DNA from: Maea johnstoni
Lineage: Eukaryota; Annelida; Polychaeta; Spionida; Magelonidae
NCBI GenBank assembly: GCA_963942565.1
Contig: OZ012691.1
Location: 16,481,468-16,545,467 of the forward strand
Direction of reading: 5' to 3'
Length of the DNA: 64,000 nt
This document shows positions 1 through 10,200 of the stretch, piece by piece; position 1 is the stretch's first letter, and each line of letters opens with the position of its first letter. A program made the position numbers and the translations under genes. The notes below the pieces were generated by a model that made no database searches, had not been told where the DNA came from, and saw nothing but the letters and a program-made list of their open reading frames with translations.

Positions 1-3000
1 TCTCTCCATATTTAGCTGTTCTTGAAGTTTTGCTTGGATCTTTCTGTTCACTATGGTTTTCCAACTCAGCTTGCTGAGGGCACCAATTTGTTCATCCTCC
101 ATCTCAAATCTGTATAATTTCTGTATTTCTGTTAATTCTGCGGTCCAACACTTCGGGAAACCAAACTTTTTCTGTTGAGTGTACACCAGCCGCACCAGTT
201 TCCCCTGGCCTCCGCTCAATACCCTGTGCAGGAACATCATTTTTTTCCTGGCTATCTGGTCCTCAGCTGGGAGTATTCCAGTTTCTGCTAGTATACCCAT
301 GCCAGGTGTGCTTATGGGTAAGCTAAGTATTCTTTTCACTCCATCCAGCACAATCTTGTTCAGTTTTTGCAGATCTGTTTTCCTTATATTAGTCCAAGTC
401 TCACAGTTGAAGAATACTTTGGGATATATAATTGTGTTAAATAGTTTAAGCTTCATCTGTACGTCTCTTTCCGGGGTGTTCATTTGCTTGGCAATTGCTA
501 TTATCTCTATAATGTCAATTTGTGCTTGTTTCTCTCTTTTTTCAAGGTTTAAGTCAAGGTTATTTTTAGTATGTAGGTGGTCTCCCAGGTATCTGTACTG
601 GGTACATCTGCTAAATTCCTGATTATTGATTCGAACAGCTTGTTTTTGCCCCAGTTTGTGGGGTATGCACATCATTTGTGTTTTTCCCATATTAAATTTC
701 ATCCTGTTAGTGTCCTGAAAGACTTCATTTGCTATCGCCGCTCTCTGTGTTGTTTCCGCGTTAGTTGACGATTGTAGGATGTCATCCTGGAACATCTGCG
801 TTGTCACCCTAACCTCACCATATTGAACCCCTGCACCAACATTCTCAAGATTTTCCGTAGCTGTATCTATTAGTCTAGCACACATCACTGCTGCCTTCAC
901 AGTTCCCTGCATCACAACCTCCTGTATTTCAATTGGCTGGGTTTCACCCACAGGTGTTTGTATAATTATTTCTGCAGACTTATTCATGAGGTAAATTGCC
1001 ATCCACTTGGGTCCTCTCACCCCACTATCCCACAGCACAGTTATGCACTTACGCAGCCACAAGCGGTCAAAGCATTTCTCTAAGTCATAGAACTGCATCG
1101 TAACAGGTATATTAAGGTATCCATAGTAGTCAATAATCGCTCTTGTTATGTATAGGTGTTCAGATGAGCTTCTCTTTTTCCTACCTCCATTTTGGAATTC
1201 GCTCATTGACTGGTCTATGTTTGGGTATTGTCTGTTAAGAATGACCCTTTCAAACGCCTTCTGTACATTCGATGTAAGAAATATTCCTCTCTGGTTATTA
1301 AGGTCTTTTTTACTTCCCTTGTTTTTGTATATACTTTTTATTTTAACTTTCTGCCATTCTCCAGGGCATTTGTTTTTTCTGAGTATTTTATTGAACATAG
1401 CTCTCAGGGAATCTGCTATATCCTTTCCTCCCTTCTAAAGTATTTCATTAGTTATTTCATCAAGCCCAGGTGCCTTGTTGTTTTTTAGAGTCTTGAGTAT
1501 ATCTCTAATTTCAATTTCTTCTATTTCGTCATGGCATTGGCTTTTGGCTAGTTCCATGTATCTCTGAAACTTTTTGTCTATAGTCTCTTGTATCATTTGG
1601 TACTTTGGCAAGATTTGTCTTGTCTTGAGTATCTCTGTATAGTGTCGTCGGTACGCTTCCTGTATGTCATCTCATGTATCATATTCATTTCCATCCTGGA
1701 CCACCTTATGTGAAACACTCTCTTCCCTCAGCTGTATTCTCTGCCTCATTCTCCAAAATTCATTAGACTTCACCCCACCTGCCTCCTCAAGCCTGGCAAG
1801 ATTTTCTTTAGTTTTCTCTACTCTTGTTTTTTCAATAGACTTAGCTATTTGTTCATTTGTCTTTTTTAAATTTTGTTCGATTTCTATCGTTGTCTTTCCC
1901 ATTTGTTTGCACTCAGTCATTCTCATTTTCAACTTTTTCTTTTCACATATCAGACTCTTTGTTTCATCATTCTTTGCTGGATATTCTCTGTTTGGGTTGA
2001 TTTTAACTCTTCTGAAGCATACCCTCATTATCTTGTATAACTGTTTTAACCATTCTTTATAGTCAATGTCAATGTCTCTGTCCTCATCCTGGAAACACCG
2101 AGTGAGGCTGTCGTTGACTTGAGTTAACTCTTGGAATTTTTCCCATCCTTCTTCATCCTCAAGTTTCCACACCTCCTTCTTGTCTAGTTTTTCCCTGCTT
2201 TCATTGTTAACATATTTCAGTGACATCATTATGTGATCCGACTCAATCACCTCTGTTGCTTTTTCAGTTATTTTGTATTTCGTAAGTACATCTCTACCTT
2301 CCTCATCTATGTCCATTGACTTGACTTTCTCGTACACTCTGTTGTTGCAGATTATGTAGTCAATTTCAGATCTCTCATGTTTAATTTTTGTATTTTTTCG
2401 TGTCCATTTTCCCACACATTTTGGCGTTTTGTTTACTATGACTAGGTTTCTCTTTTTGACTAGACTTTCAAGTAATTTTCCACCTTTACTTTTTTGTTCT
2501 CCTAACTTGACATTTAGGTATCCCATTATTATCAAGTCTTCATCTTTCTTAGTTTTTCTTGTTTCCACATCAACTTGGTTGTAATACTCTCTTAGTTCTT
2601 CAATTGTGGTTCTACTTTCCTGTCTTCCATACAATACTCCAATGTTTGTGCTTCTGCCTCTTATCTGACACTTTATCCACAGCATTTCATTTCCATCCTC
2701 TGTTTCTTTTGTTTTTGTTATTTCTCTGACTGTTTGTTTTTTCATAAGAAGTAGTATTCCTCCACCATTTCTCTCTTTTCTGTCAGCTCTTATGCATGTA
2801 TATCCGTTAATTTGCAATCTGTCTTCTGGTTGCATCCAAGTTTCAGATATTCCCATAATGTCAGGTTTGTATTCAGCTATGTATTGGAGCAGGCTGGGGA
2901 TTTTCCCCTTAAGACCTCTTGCATTGGTGCAGGTTATTGTTATTTCCTCTTTTTTATGTTTTCTTGCTTTTCGATATTTTTTCTTCTTTCTTTTTTCTTT

Positions 3001-3012
3001 AGATTTATTCAT
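1..3012 (-). CDS. LINE ORF2: AP-like endonuclease plus reverse transcriptase (partial)
   Basis: Codes for the enzymes of target-primed reverse transcription. The endonuclease lies at about residues 25-270: it has NARGL, SETW, an SEIDYI motif and a final SDH. The usual GDFN motif reads GYLN, so a catalytic aspartate is replaced by tyrosine in this copy. The reverse transcriptase follows in the same frame, with KAPGLDEIT, the active-site motif YDLEKCFDRLW and the second catalytic motif MFQDDIL. Two in-frame stops interrupt it: TGA at 1672-1674 (probably a decayed CGA) and TAG near 1436-1438. The start ATG at 3012 lies two codons after the stop of the upstream ORF, in the same frame. A C-terminal CCHC finger is seen only in the related fragment at 5418-5741. 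Confidence 0.9.
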
Positions 3013-3018
3013 TAGTTT

Positions 3019-4511
3019 TCAATATCCTGGTATTTGCGGTGGTACTGGTGTAGCTCTGTTGTTCTGTTCACACCAGTAGTTGTTGTTGTTTGGCACATTG
3101 CTCACGTTCATGCAGTTATCCATCTGTTGGTAGTACATTGGATTTGTTTGGTTATTATGTTGAGGTACATAATGCTGGTTGTTGTTTGTTGTCATCACTG
3201 AATCACTATTTGGTAGTATTAGTGACGATTTAATGTCCTTTATTTGCAAGATTACGTCACTAATAGCGTTTTGCATTTGAATTATTTCATTTCTTGAGTC
3301 TCCTTCACCTCTGATGTATCTCTCTTTGTTGTTTTCTTTCCTGTAATTAGTGGGTCTGCAGGTGGCTTGTTCATATCTGTGTTTATAAGTATGGTTGTAT
3401 TTGCAATATTCTCCAAATTTACAACCTTTTCCGTGAAAATTTCTGCATTCTTCATTATTTTTCCTTATGTGCAGGTATCGACAGTCAGGTCTGTTGCACA
3501 TATCATTGTTGAACTTCCTGCATATCATTGAGTTTTTGTTCCAAGTGTTCCTTGCACTCTGCATTTGGGGATGGATGTAGCGGCACCTTTCACCATATCT
3601 GCATTCTCCTTGCATAGCATATTTGCATATTCTTTGTATCTTTTGGTGGTCATGGTTTCTTTCTCCTTCAATTTTCTTTTCAACATTTTGGTATTCTTGT
3701 TTGGATTGCGAGATTTGTGGGTTCTCTTTGATCTCATTCTGGGGGCCCTTTTCACAGTACTCCTGTACTACAGCTTTGAGCATTAGGTTATCTTTGGTGA
3801 GTTCTTCTATTTTAGAGCATTTATCTTCATTCTCTGTTTTCAGCTCCTTGATATGTTTCTTAAGTTGTCTTATTTCTTTTGTCTTTTCCTCAATGTCACC
3901 CTTAGCCACTTTGCTTTGGTCATCTGTGTTCTCTCTCTTTTCAGTTTCGTCATTTTCTGGTTTGTTTTTCTTTTGGGTTTTCCCTTCTATATTCTCAATG
4001 TCCCTTTTGAGTTGATTGCATTCTCTTTCAATTTCTTTAATTTTATCTGTCAGTAGTTCCTCACTTCTCTCATAGTTACTGTTCTGGTCTTTGAGTGTTT
4101 TGGCTTCATTCTTTATTTCATTAATGGATGCTCTCATTTTTCCCTCAGTGACCTCTCTCTTCTCCTCTGCCTCTTTTTTTATTTTCATGATGGCTTCAGC
4201 TTTTCTGTTAATTTCTTCTTCATATTCCCTGTTTTGTTGTTTCAGAGCTTCATTTTCATCTTTGATGAAGGATAGTCAATGTTGACACATTTTTTACATG
4301 TGAACCTTCTTGATGTGTTAGATAGTAAGCTTATCTGATAGGCTGGTAATTCTGTGCACATATAGTGCACCCAGTTTTTACATTTCTCACATTTCATCAT
4401 GTATTTTTCATCATCATCTTCACAGTACTTACAGTTCTTTCCCTCATCTCCACTCTCACTCATTTCATCTACCTTTGCCTTACTCATCTTTATTTCTGTT
4501 TCATCAGACAT
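3019..4511 (-). CDS. LINE ORF1: PHD finger, coiled coil, three CCCH zinc fingers
   Basis: Probable RNA- or chromatin-binding ORF1 protein of the LINE. The PHD finger is a full Cys4-His-Cys3 set (C27, C30, C41, C44, H49, C52, C72, C75 counted from the ATG at 4511). A Lys/Glu-rich heptad region of about 145 residues follows, then three CCCH fingers of the C-x7-C-x4/5-C-x3-H type. The C-terminal tail is rich in Asn, Gln and Pro. One frame change is needed at about 4260-4275, between the PHD part (4242-4511) and the coiled-coil part (from about 4265 down to 3019). It is most simply a single-base indel in this copy, though a programmed shift cannot be excluded. The ORF ends with TGA at 3019-3021, in frame with ORF2. 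Confidence 0.85.
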
Positions 4512-4514
4512 CTG

Positions 4515-4871
4515 TCAGATTACCTTGTCAGACTTTTCTTCCATATCAGACATTTTAACAATGTATTGTCCTTCCTCTTTCATCTCATCTTGTATTTCCT
4601 GTATTTTACTATGGCTAATTCCACTTTCATCTAGAATTTCAATGGCTTGCTCCAGAGTTTCTGTGCCTTTATATTGATTGTGACTGTAGCCATCTACTGA
4701 TTTACAGCAATTTGTCCAGGTAGTAAAAATTCCTACTTGCCTTCCTTTAGCTACTGCATAGAACTTAGGTTGGACTCTTGATGCCATCTTAGTTTTTCCC
4801 CTAGTCACAATTTCATTTTTTACTTGCTTATTTTCATGCTCTTTTCCACTATTGTTGGTATTTTCATCCAT
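4515..4871 (-). CDS. LINE-encoded small protein with RNase H1-type hybrid-binding domain
   Basis: A 118-residue protein. Residues 36-80 carry the conserved pattern of the caulimovirus-VI/RNase H1 N-terminal domain: KFYAVAKGRQVGIFTTW, then a Cys and the G-Y-x-N-x-x-Y-K-G segment, then an ETLEQAIEIL helix. In cellular RNase H1 this fold binds RNA:DNA hybrids, the product a LINE makes at its target, which would suit a helper role. No RNase H catalytic domain follows. The ORF ends in TGA one codon before the ATG of the PHD ORF, in the same frame. It starts one codon after the TAG of the ORF upstream. Confidence 0.85.
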   Translation of the reverse strand: MDENTNNSGKEHENKQVKNEIVTRGKTKMASRVQPKFYAVAKGRQVGIFTTWTNCCKSVDGYSHNQYKGTETLEQAIEILDESGISHSKIQEIQDEMKEEGQYIVKMSDMEEKSDKVI

Positions 4872-4874
4872 TCT

Positions 4875-5060
4875 CTATTCTATGTCCTGGCTGTGAACTA
4901 TTCTATATCTACCATCTTCATCTATTGGCATGCAAAATAATGAAAAAAGTACATACAGTTCTGTGTTCTTTCTTCGTTTTTCAATGTATATCCAGTAATC
5001 TGAACCATTGATCAATCTTCCTCCTTGTTTGTTTTCAATCCTTTGGTTGACTTCCTTTTT
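4875..5060 (-). CDS. Tail of a further LINE ORF upstream of the hybrid-binding ORF
   Basis: An open stretch of about 60 codons with no usable start. It opens with a run of lysines from an A-rich tract and contains DYWIYIEKRRKNTELYVLF, then ends in TAG at 4875-4877, one codon before the next ATG. The composition looks coding and the stop-restart spacing matches the two other junctions, so it is probably the truncated end of another LINE ORF. No family recognised. Confidence 0.45.
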   Translation of the reverse strand, partial: KKEVNQRIENKQGGRLINGSDYWIYIEKRRKNTELYVLFSLFCMPIDEDGRYRIVHSQDIE

Positions 5061-5062
5061 CT

Positions 5063-5295
5063 TTTTTTTTTTAATATATATTCCAAACTATTTGTTCAGA
5101 ATAATTATGTTTTATATATATATCTGATATTTAAATATCAGTATTTTTTCAAAGTTTACAGTTCAGTATCATTATTTAACAAAGGCTTCTTTCTTCCAAC
5201 AATTTGTTTTCCTATTGTGCTCCATTGTTATGGCGAAATCCACTTGAAGTTTTAATTTTTTAAATAGCGTTCCTGACAGCTGTTCCAAAAAGATT
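5063..5295. other. AT-rich spacer, nothing recognised
   Basis: AT-rich sequence between the LINE 5' end and the next TIR element. It contains a short palindrome around TTTAAATATC but no coding signal. Confidence 0.5.
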
Positions 5296-6089
5296 GTTGC
5301 AACATTTTGGATGGTGCAACAATCAGAACGTCATAGAACAATATGATTTACTATTGTTTGAAGCATGTGCATGTTTTTTTCTTTCTTTCTTTCTTCCCTT
5401 CTCCAATTTCTGGAGTCTCACTGCTTTGTCAGGAGTTGGGTTTCTCTATATTCCATTCTTTCTCTTATTGCCTCAGTTGCTCTGCAAACGTCATCAGTTT
5501 CGCTGCTATATAGGTCTCTCAAATTCAGTCTGTTATCCATGTGTCTGTAAGATTCACAAACGGCTAGGTGATTCATGTCGTCTCTATCCTTACTGCATAG
5601 AGGGCAACACAGGTCAGTCTTGTTGTTTTTAAAGTGATAGGCAAGATTATTCATTTTAAGCCTATATCTTATGGCTAGTTTGGCACTTCGAGAACTCATT
5701 TCATCCAGGTAGTTTTTTTCTCTCAAATTTTTGGATGTCACATACTTTGCCTTTTTTCACTCTCTCCATATCTAGCTGTTCTTGAAGTTTTGCTTGGATC
5801 TTTCTGTTCACTATGGTTTTCCAACTCAGCTTGCTGAGGGCACCAATTTGCTCATCCTCCATCTCAAATCTGTATAATTTTTGTATTTCTGTTAATTCTG
5901 CGATCCAACACTTCAGGAAACCAAACTTTTTCTGCATGTGATACGCTCATTGTTGAGGGATGAGGTTATCATTGTAAACAAACTCCTCCCTTGACAATGG
6001 AAGCGTCACACATACACATGCTTCCAACAATAGGAAATCCTATTGTTATATGATGTTCTGATTGTTGCACAATCCAGAATTTTACAACA
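5296..6089. mobile_element. TIR DNA transposon (non-autonomous) interrupted by a LINE fragment
   Basis: The ends form an inverted repeat of about 75-80 bases: left TGGATGGTGCAACAATCAGA, right TCTGATTGTTGCACAATCCA, with further match inward to the AACAATAGGATTTCC-like segment and GAAGCATGTG. No transposase is seen. Without the LINE insert at 5375-5932 the element would be only about 230 bp, so it is a MITE. Confidence 0.8.
5375..5932 (-). mobile_element. 5'-truncated LINE copy, same family as the one at the window edge
   Basis: Carries the C-terminal end of LINE ORF2 in two overlapping frames (5701-5937 and 5418-5741), so there is one frameshift near 5710-5740. It includes a CCHC finger (CPLCSKDRDDMNHLAVC). 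The minus-strand 3' end is a (GAAA)n/A tail. A 7-base target duplication TGCATGT flanks the insert at 5368-5374 and 5933-5939. At 5761-5934 it is about 97 percent identical to bases 1-174. A 5' truncation, tail and target duplication are the marks of ordinary LINE insertion. Confidence 0.9.
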
Positions 6090-6152
6090 GTTTAGTTTAG
6101 ATCTTCATTTAAAGCAAAATTAAATGCCCAGAAAACATGTTTGTAAGCCTTG

Positions 6153-6328
6153 TGATACAATGGGAATTAGTCACGGGAGGTAGATTATTGTGGTGGCAAT
6201 ACCAGTGCTCGGCCCAGTCAGCAACCAAAACCGATCCCATAGGGCAAGGTTTTGGCTGCTGACTGGGCCGGGCACTCAGGTGTTGACACAGTCATCTGCC
6301 TCCCTTGGTCAATTCCTACAATATATCA
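6153..6328. mobile_element. Foldback (palindromic) MITE-like repeat
   Basis: Two arms of about 80 bases are inverted copies. The inner core is CGGCCCAGTCAGCAACCAAA against TTTGGCTGCTGACTGGGCCG around a loop of about 15 bases. Outer similarity extends to GGAATT and TGATA at both ends. No ORF of note. Confidence 0.75.
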
Positions 6329-6749
6329 TGGCTACCACCTCAGCCACAAAATATCATATAAACTGCATTTATACATGACTGGGCTTAGGACAAGAAAATG
6401 TATATATCTAGAAAGTCCCTAATATGTTCTATTTCAATATACTAAAATCGTAATTTTAGGCACAGTAATCACGATGAAATCATTGAATGAAAACGCCTTT
6501 AACACACGTTTTGATTTCCCGACATTCTCGGCCAAACATGTCCGTTTTCAGTTGATGATTTCTCCCGTATGATTGGGCCTAAGATACCAAATGTAATTGT
6601 GGGTCCCGAAATCACGACATTGTTAGAAAGAGCATAAAGAGATCTTCCCGTGGCTGCTAATGTTAGCTGTTCTTATCTCATAACACTACGATGATGTGTA
6701 CATGCCCGTGCTGTGTACATGCCCGTGCTGTGCACGGTTTGCAGCTAGT

Positions 6750-7005
6750 AATAATAATAATAATAATAATAATGATAATAACCACTTTTATCGTATTAAA
6801 TGGAATGAAGGAATGAGTTATCTTTGAATTCAGTTTGATAATAATAACAATAATGATAATAATAATAATAATAATTATTATAATAATAATAATAATAACA
6901 ATAATAATAATAATGATAATAATAATAATAATGATAGTAATAACAATAATAATAATAATGATGATAATAATAATAATAATGATCATTATGATAATAATAA
7001 TGATG

Positions 7006-7049
<44 letters not shown>

Positions 7050-7109
7050 TATATATAATGATAATTATAATAATGATAATAATAATAATAATAATAAAAT
7101 TATTTCATC

Positions 7110-7145
<36 letters not shown>
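6750..7145. repeat. (TAA)n microsatellite passing into (GTA)n
   Basis: A long imperfect array of TAA/AAT/GATAAT triplets followed by about a dozen AGT triplets. It lies just 3' of the last exon visible in the host gene on the minus strand. Long poly-Ile or poly-Asn frames here are artefacts. Confidence 0.95.
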
Positions 7146-7146
<1 letters not shown>

Positions 7147-7226
7147 TTAGTAACACATACACACATACACAAACAGATTATTTTCTTTTTAGGTGAATGG
7201 GACGACAAAATGCAACAAGTACCTAC

Positions 7227-10200
7227 CAGCGAGTGGATCAGTTTTGCCGCTTGTCGATCAATGCCCTGGTCACTGTAAGCATCATTCACTCTACGAAAAC
7301 TTTCCCTGCTCTCATCAACCTGTAATGAGAGATTGGTCTTTTTTTTAAATTTCTCTGCAGTGCAGATGTTTTTATTGTCGTCTCGCAATGGCATATTAAT
7401 TCATAAAAGAATAAAAAATGGAAGTTTCAAGTTAAACAACCATTCTTTCTTCACGAGCATATGTCAAAGCAATGGATATACAATCAAATAAAAATGAATA
7501 TTAATCAATTCCTACCTAACAATATCTCAAGTAACAACATCTCAAACATTAATGAATGTTCAACATCAATACTAGTACATCTGCATTAAGTCCTCTTCTA
7601 TCGAACCTCATTTTTTCCAAAGGTTTGACTCCTCATCATTAGATGACATTAGGACCTTTTCTCTGATCGTTTGGTTACATACAATTCTCTTCACATGTAA
7701 TATATTTGGGAGTCCATTTCCTTGCCTTTTCCTATGTATCACCTCTTTTCTTGGCCATTATTATTACATTAACCGTCGTATTATTTGCATTTACACAAAA
7801 AAATCTTTTCAACATTTGAGAGTTTCGCATGTTTATCTATATGATTACTGAGAGATTGATCGTTACGTAACGCACGCCTCGGCATCATGTAGATAAAACA
7901 TGATATGTAAAACGTTTTAAAAAAAATGTTAATAACACAACAGAGATAGGAAGAAATATATACATTAACAAGTACGTTAACGATAAGCATAGTCATTGCT
8001 TCAATTCATCCCCCAATCAGAATGCTCCATTCGTATCATGTGATAAAATATTTTTTTATGATCTCACTTCTTCCAATGTATTGGCCCACGGCCACCAGGG
8101 CGACATCTGCTGTAGAACACACAATTTACGCGTCTCTTTATATATAGCGTACATACCGTGTTGTTCTGCTTCGCTATATATAAAAACGCTGTACTTTTTA
8201 TTTGTACTTTCTTTATGTTAGTGACGGCCACCGTCACTAACATAAAGATACGCTATGATGCGAAAACTCCCCAATTCGCTATATTTGGGACACGCGTCAT
8301 ATGTGTGTTCTACAGTATTGGTGAATGTCGCCTCTAGGCTCTAGTTTATGTCTCTTTCACTTGGGGAAACACTTAGCTCGGGTGAGGCACACACTTCCTT
8401 TCATAAAAAATATTGTTTGCATAACTATGTCTTGAACACAAAGTTCAAAAAACAGAAAACACGCAGACTGACAGACAGACAGACAGACAGACCGACAAAC
8501 GAAACGTACCTTATCCAATGGCTCGTTCCTTTCCATAGTATCCTCCTCAACAGCCTCATCGGGAGAAGTCTGGGGCTCCGGAAGTTGGTCGGTAGATTTT
8601 TCTTCTATCTGCTGCAGGAAGAGAGTCCATAGATACGTATTTTAGCTTGGTGCTTGTGGCAAAACATACTGATTGGAGCGTAATTGTTTGTAAATTCTTC
8701 TCCGTGGATGTTCAATTTCCTTCGTTCTACATTGTAGGTGTTGCAAGTAAATACAGTATAACCTGCCAGAGCGACCACCTCTATTGAGGGACCACCTCTA
8801 TTAAGAGACTACATTTTCATTCCCCCTGGTGTAACATTATAGTTTATTATACCTCACTTGAAGATCGTAAGCCGTGATTGGCTGACTTAACAGTGAACAA
8901 TCATCATGTTGCCTGATGACATCAGTGAGGGCTTCATGTTGCCCGTTGCCACTAGCGACACCTAGCGGGGAATGTGTGAATCACCAGTCATCTGTGACCT
9001 TGCTTTGTTTAGATTACAAATGGGGTTTGTTCGGTATAATAAAACAAATATGCCATGCCAGTGGGGGTAACAGGATGGAATGTTTCCCCTCGGGAGGATG
9101 GTTTTCCCTCGGGCTCCGCCCTCGGGAAAACCATCCTCCCTCGGGGAAACATTCCATCCTGTTACCCCCACTGGCATGGCATATTTGTATATTAAATGAC
9201 CCCCCATTAAAAGACCACCTGTCTTAAGAGACCATGTTTTGTCTTACCGTTGGTGGTCTCTTAATACAGGTTTGACTGTATATGACGACCTTCGTTATGT
9301 TGTCCCCAATTATCATTTACCAGATACTTATTATACTTCACTGCTGCATTTATCCCATGTATACCAGAAAGTCAATGAGTTCCCCGCAACATGAAGACTG
9401 CTGATAGAGCGCAAAACTTCAAGACACAGCTCAAAACACTGCTATTTCGAAAAGAGTTTATTTGACTAAATGAAATTTGGAATTTAATTTTTCGTCCTGA
9501 CTAGCCAGTTGTAACTGTGGGGGAAACCGAAAAATACCTGACAAAAATCACCGCCTAATCCCAAGTCACAGGCAACATTCTCTGACTAAATGGACCATAA
9601 ACAATTACACATATGTACATTGATTATTCTTTATCAGGCCCTTTTGAACAGTATAGGTTGAACGGCAGCTATATCAAATATAAATTAGTATTAAAATGTC
9701 ATTATTGTTAAAGCACGAAATGCACATCCAAGACAGGTAAACTAGTCTTTAAAACATACACAAAGAGACATACCTCTTTATCCTCCGTGGTTTCCAAGTC
9801 CTTAGAACAACCACTATTGTCCTTGTCGGCTGGAGGTGATGTCTCGCCATCTTTCTTTACAGTTGTCTGCAGTTAGATAGTAAGAGAATCATAATTTGCA
9901 TTCCTTATTAATTGTAGCAATCATTAAAGTGGGGATTAAACTACAAGTCATTCAGTAATGCATGTGTACATCAGACCAAAGAGACTGCTTACATTTGGTG
10001 ATTTTTCCCTCACAAAGATGTCCATGGAAGATATTACAGGAGAGTGAGTCAATGAAAACCAAATTGATATTTCTCCTATAAATTGAATTACTGATTTATG
10101 CTTTATTGTTATAGGGTCTAGACGAACATTTCCAATGGGTACTCAAATTAATTGAGTGTCGAGTGTATTTCTGCAGATAGACACGAAAAATACACTTTAA

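Larger units (their letters stand above)
1..5062 (-). mobile_element. Non-LTR retrotransposon (LINE), nearly whole, 3' end beyond window
   Basis: One LINE on the minus strand. Reading 5' to 3' it holds a short ORF tail, an RNase H1-type hybrid-binding ORF, a PHD/coiled-coil/CCCH ORF, and an endonuclease-reverse transcriptase ORF that runs to the window edge. The last 174 bases at the edge match 5761-5934 with about five mismatches, so the same family lies twice in this window. The reverse transcriptase region reads with only two in-frame stops over about 1.67 kb, so the copy is fairly young. The 5' boundary near 5062 is set by an A-rich run and is approximate. I cannot place the family in a named clade from motifs alone. 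Confidence 0.9.

Noticed and set aside
3019-4517. Altered genetic code in which TGA is sense
   Set aside because: The host genes here end in or tolerate standard stops (AbfB-PAN ends in TGA), and a TAG is used at the third LINE junction.
3565-4634. Plus-strand Phe/Leu/Ser-rich frames that look like membrane proteins
   Set aside because: Shadows of the Lys/Glu-rich LINE ORF1 on the minus strand.
8916-9227. Opposed frames of 103 and 81 codons
   Set aside because: By-product of the 145-bp palindrome, which gives mirrored frames.
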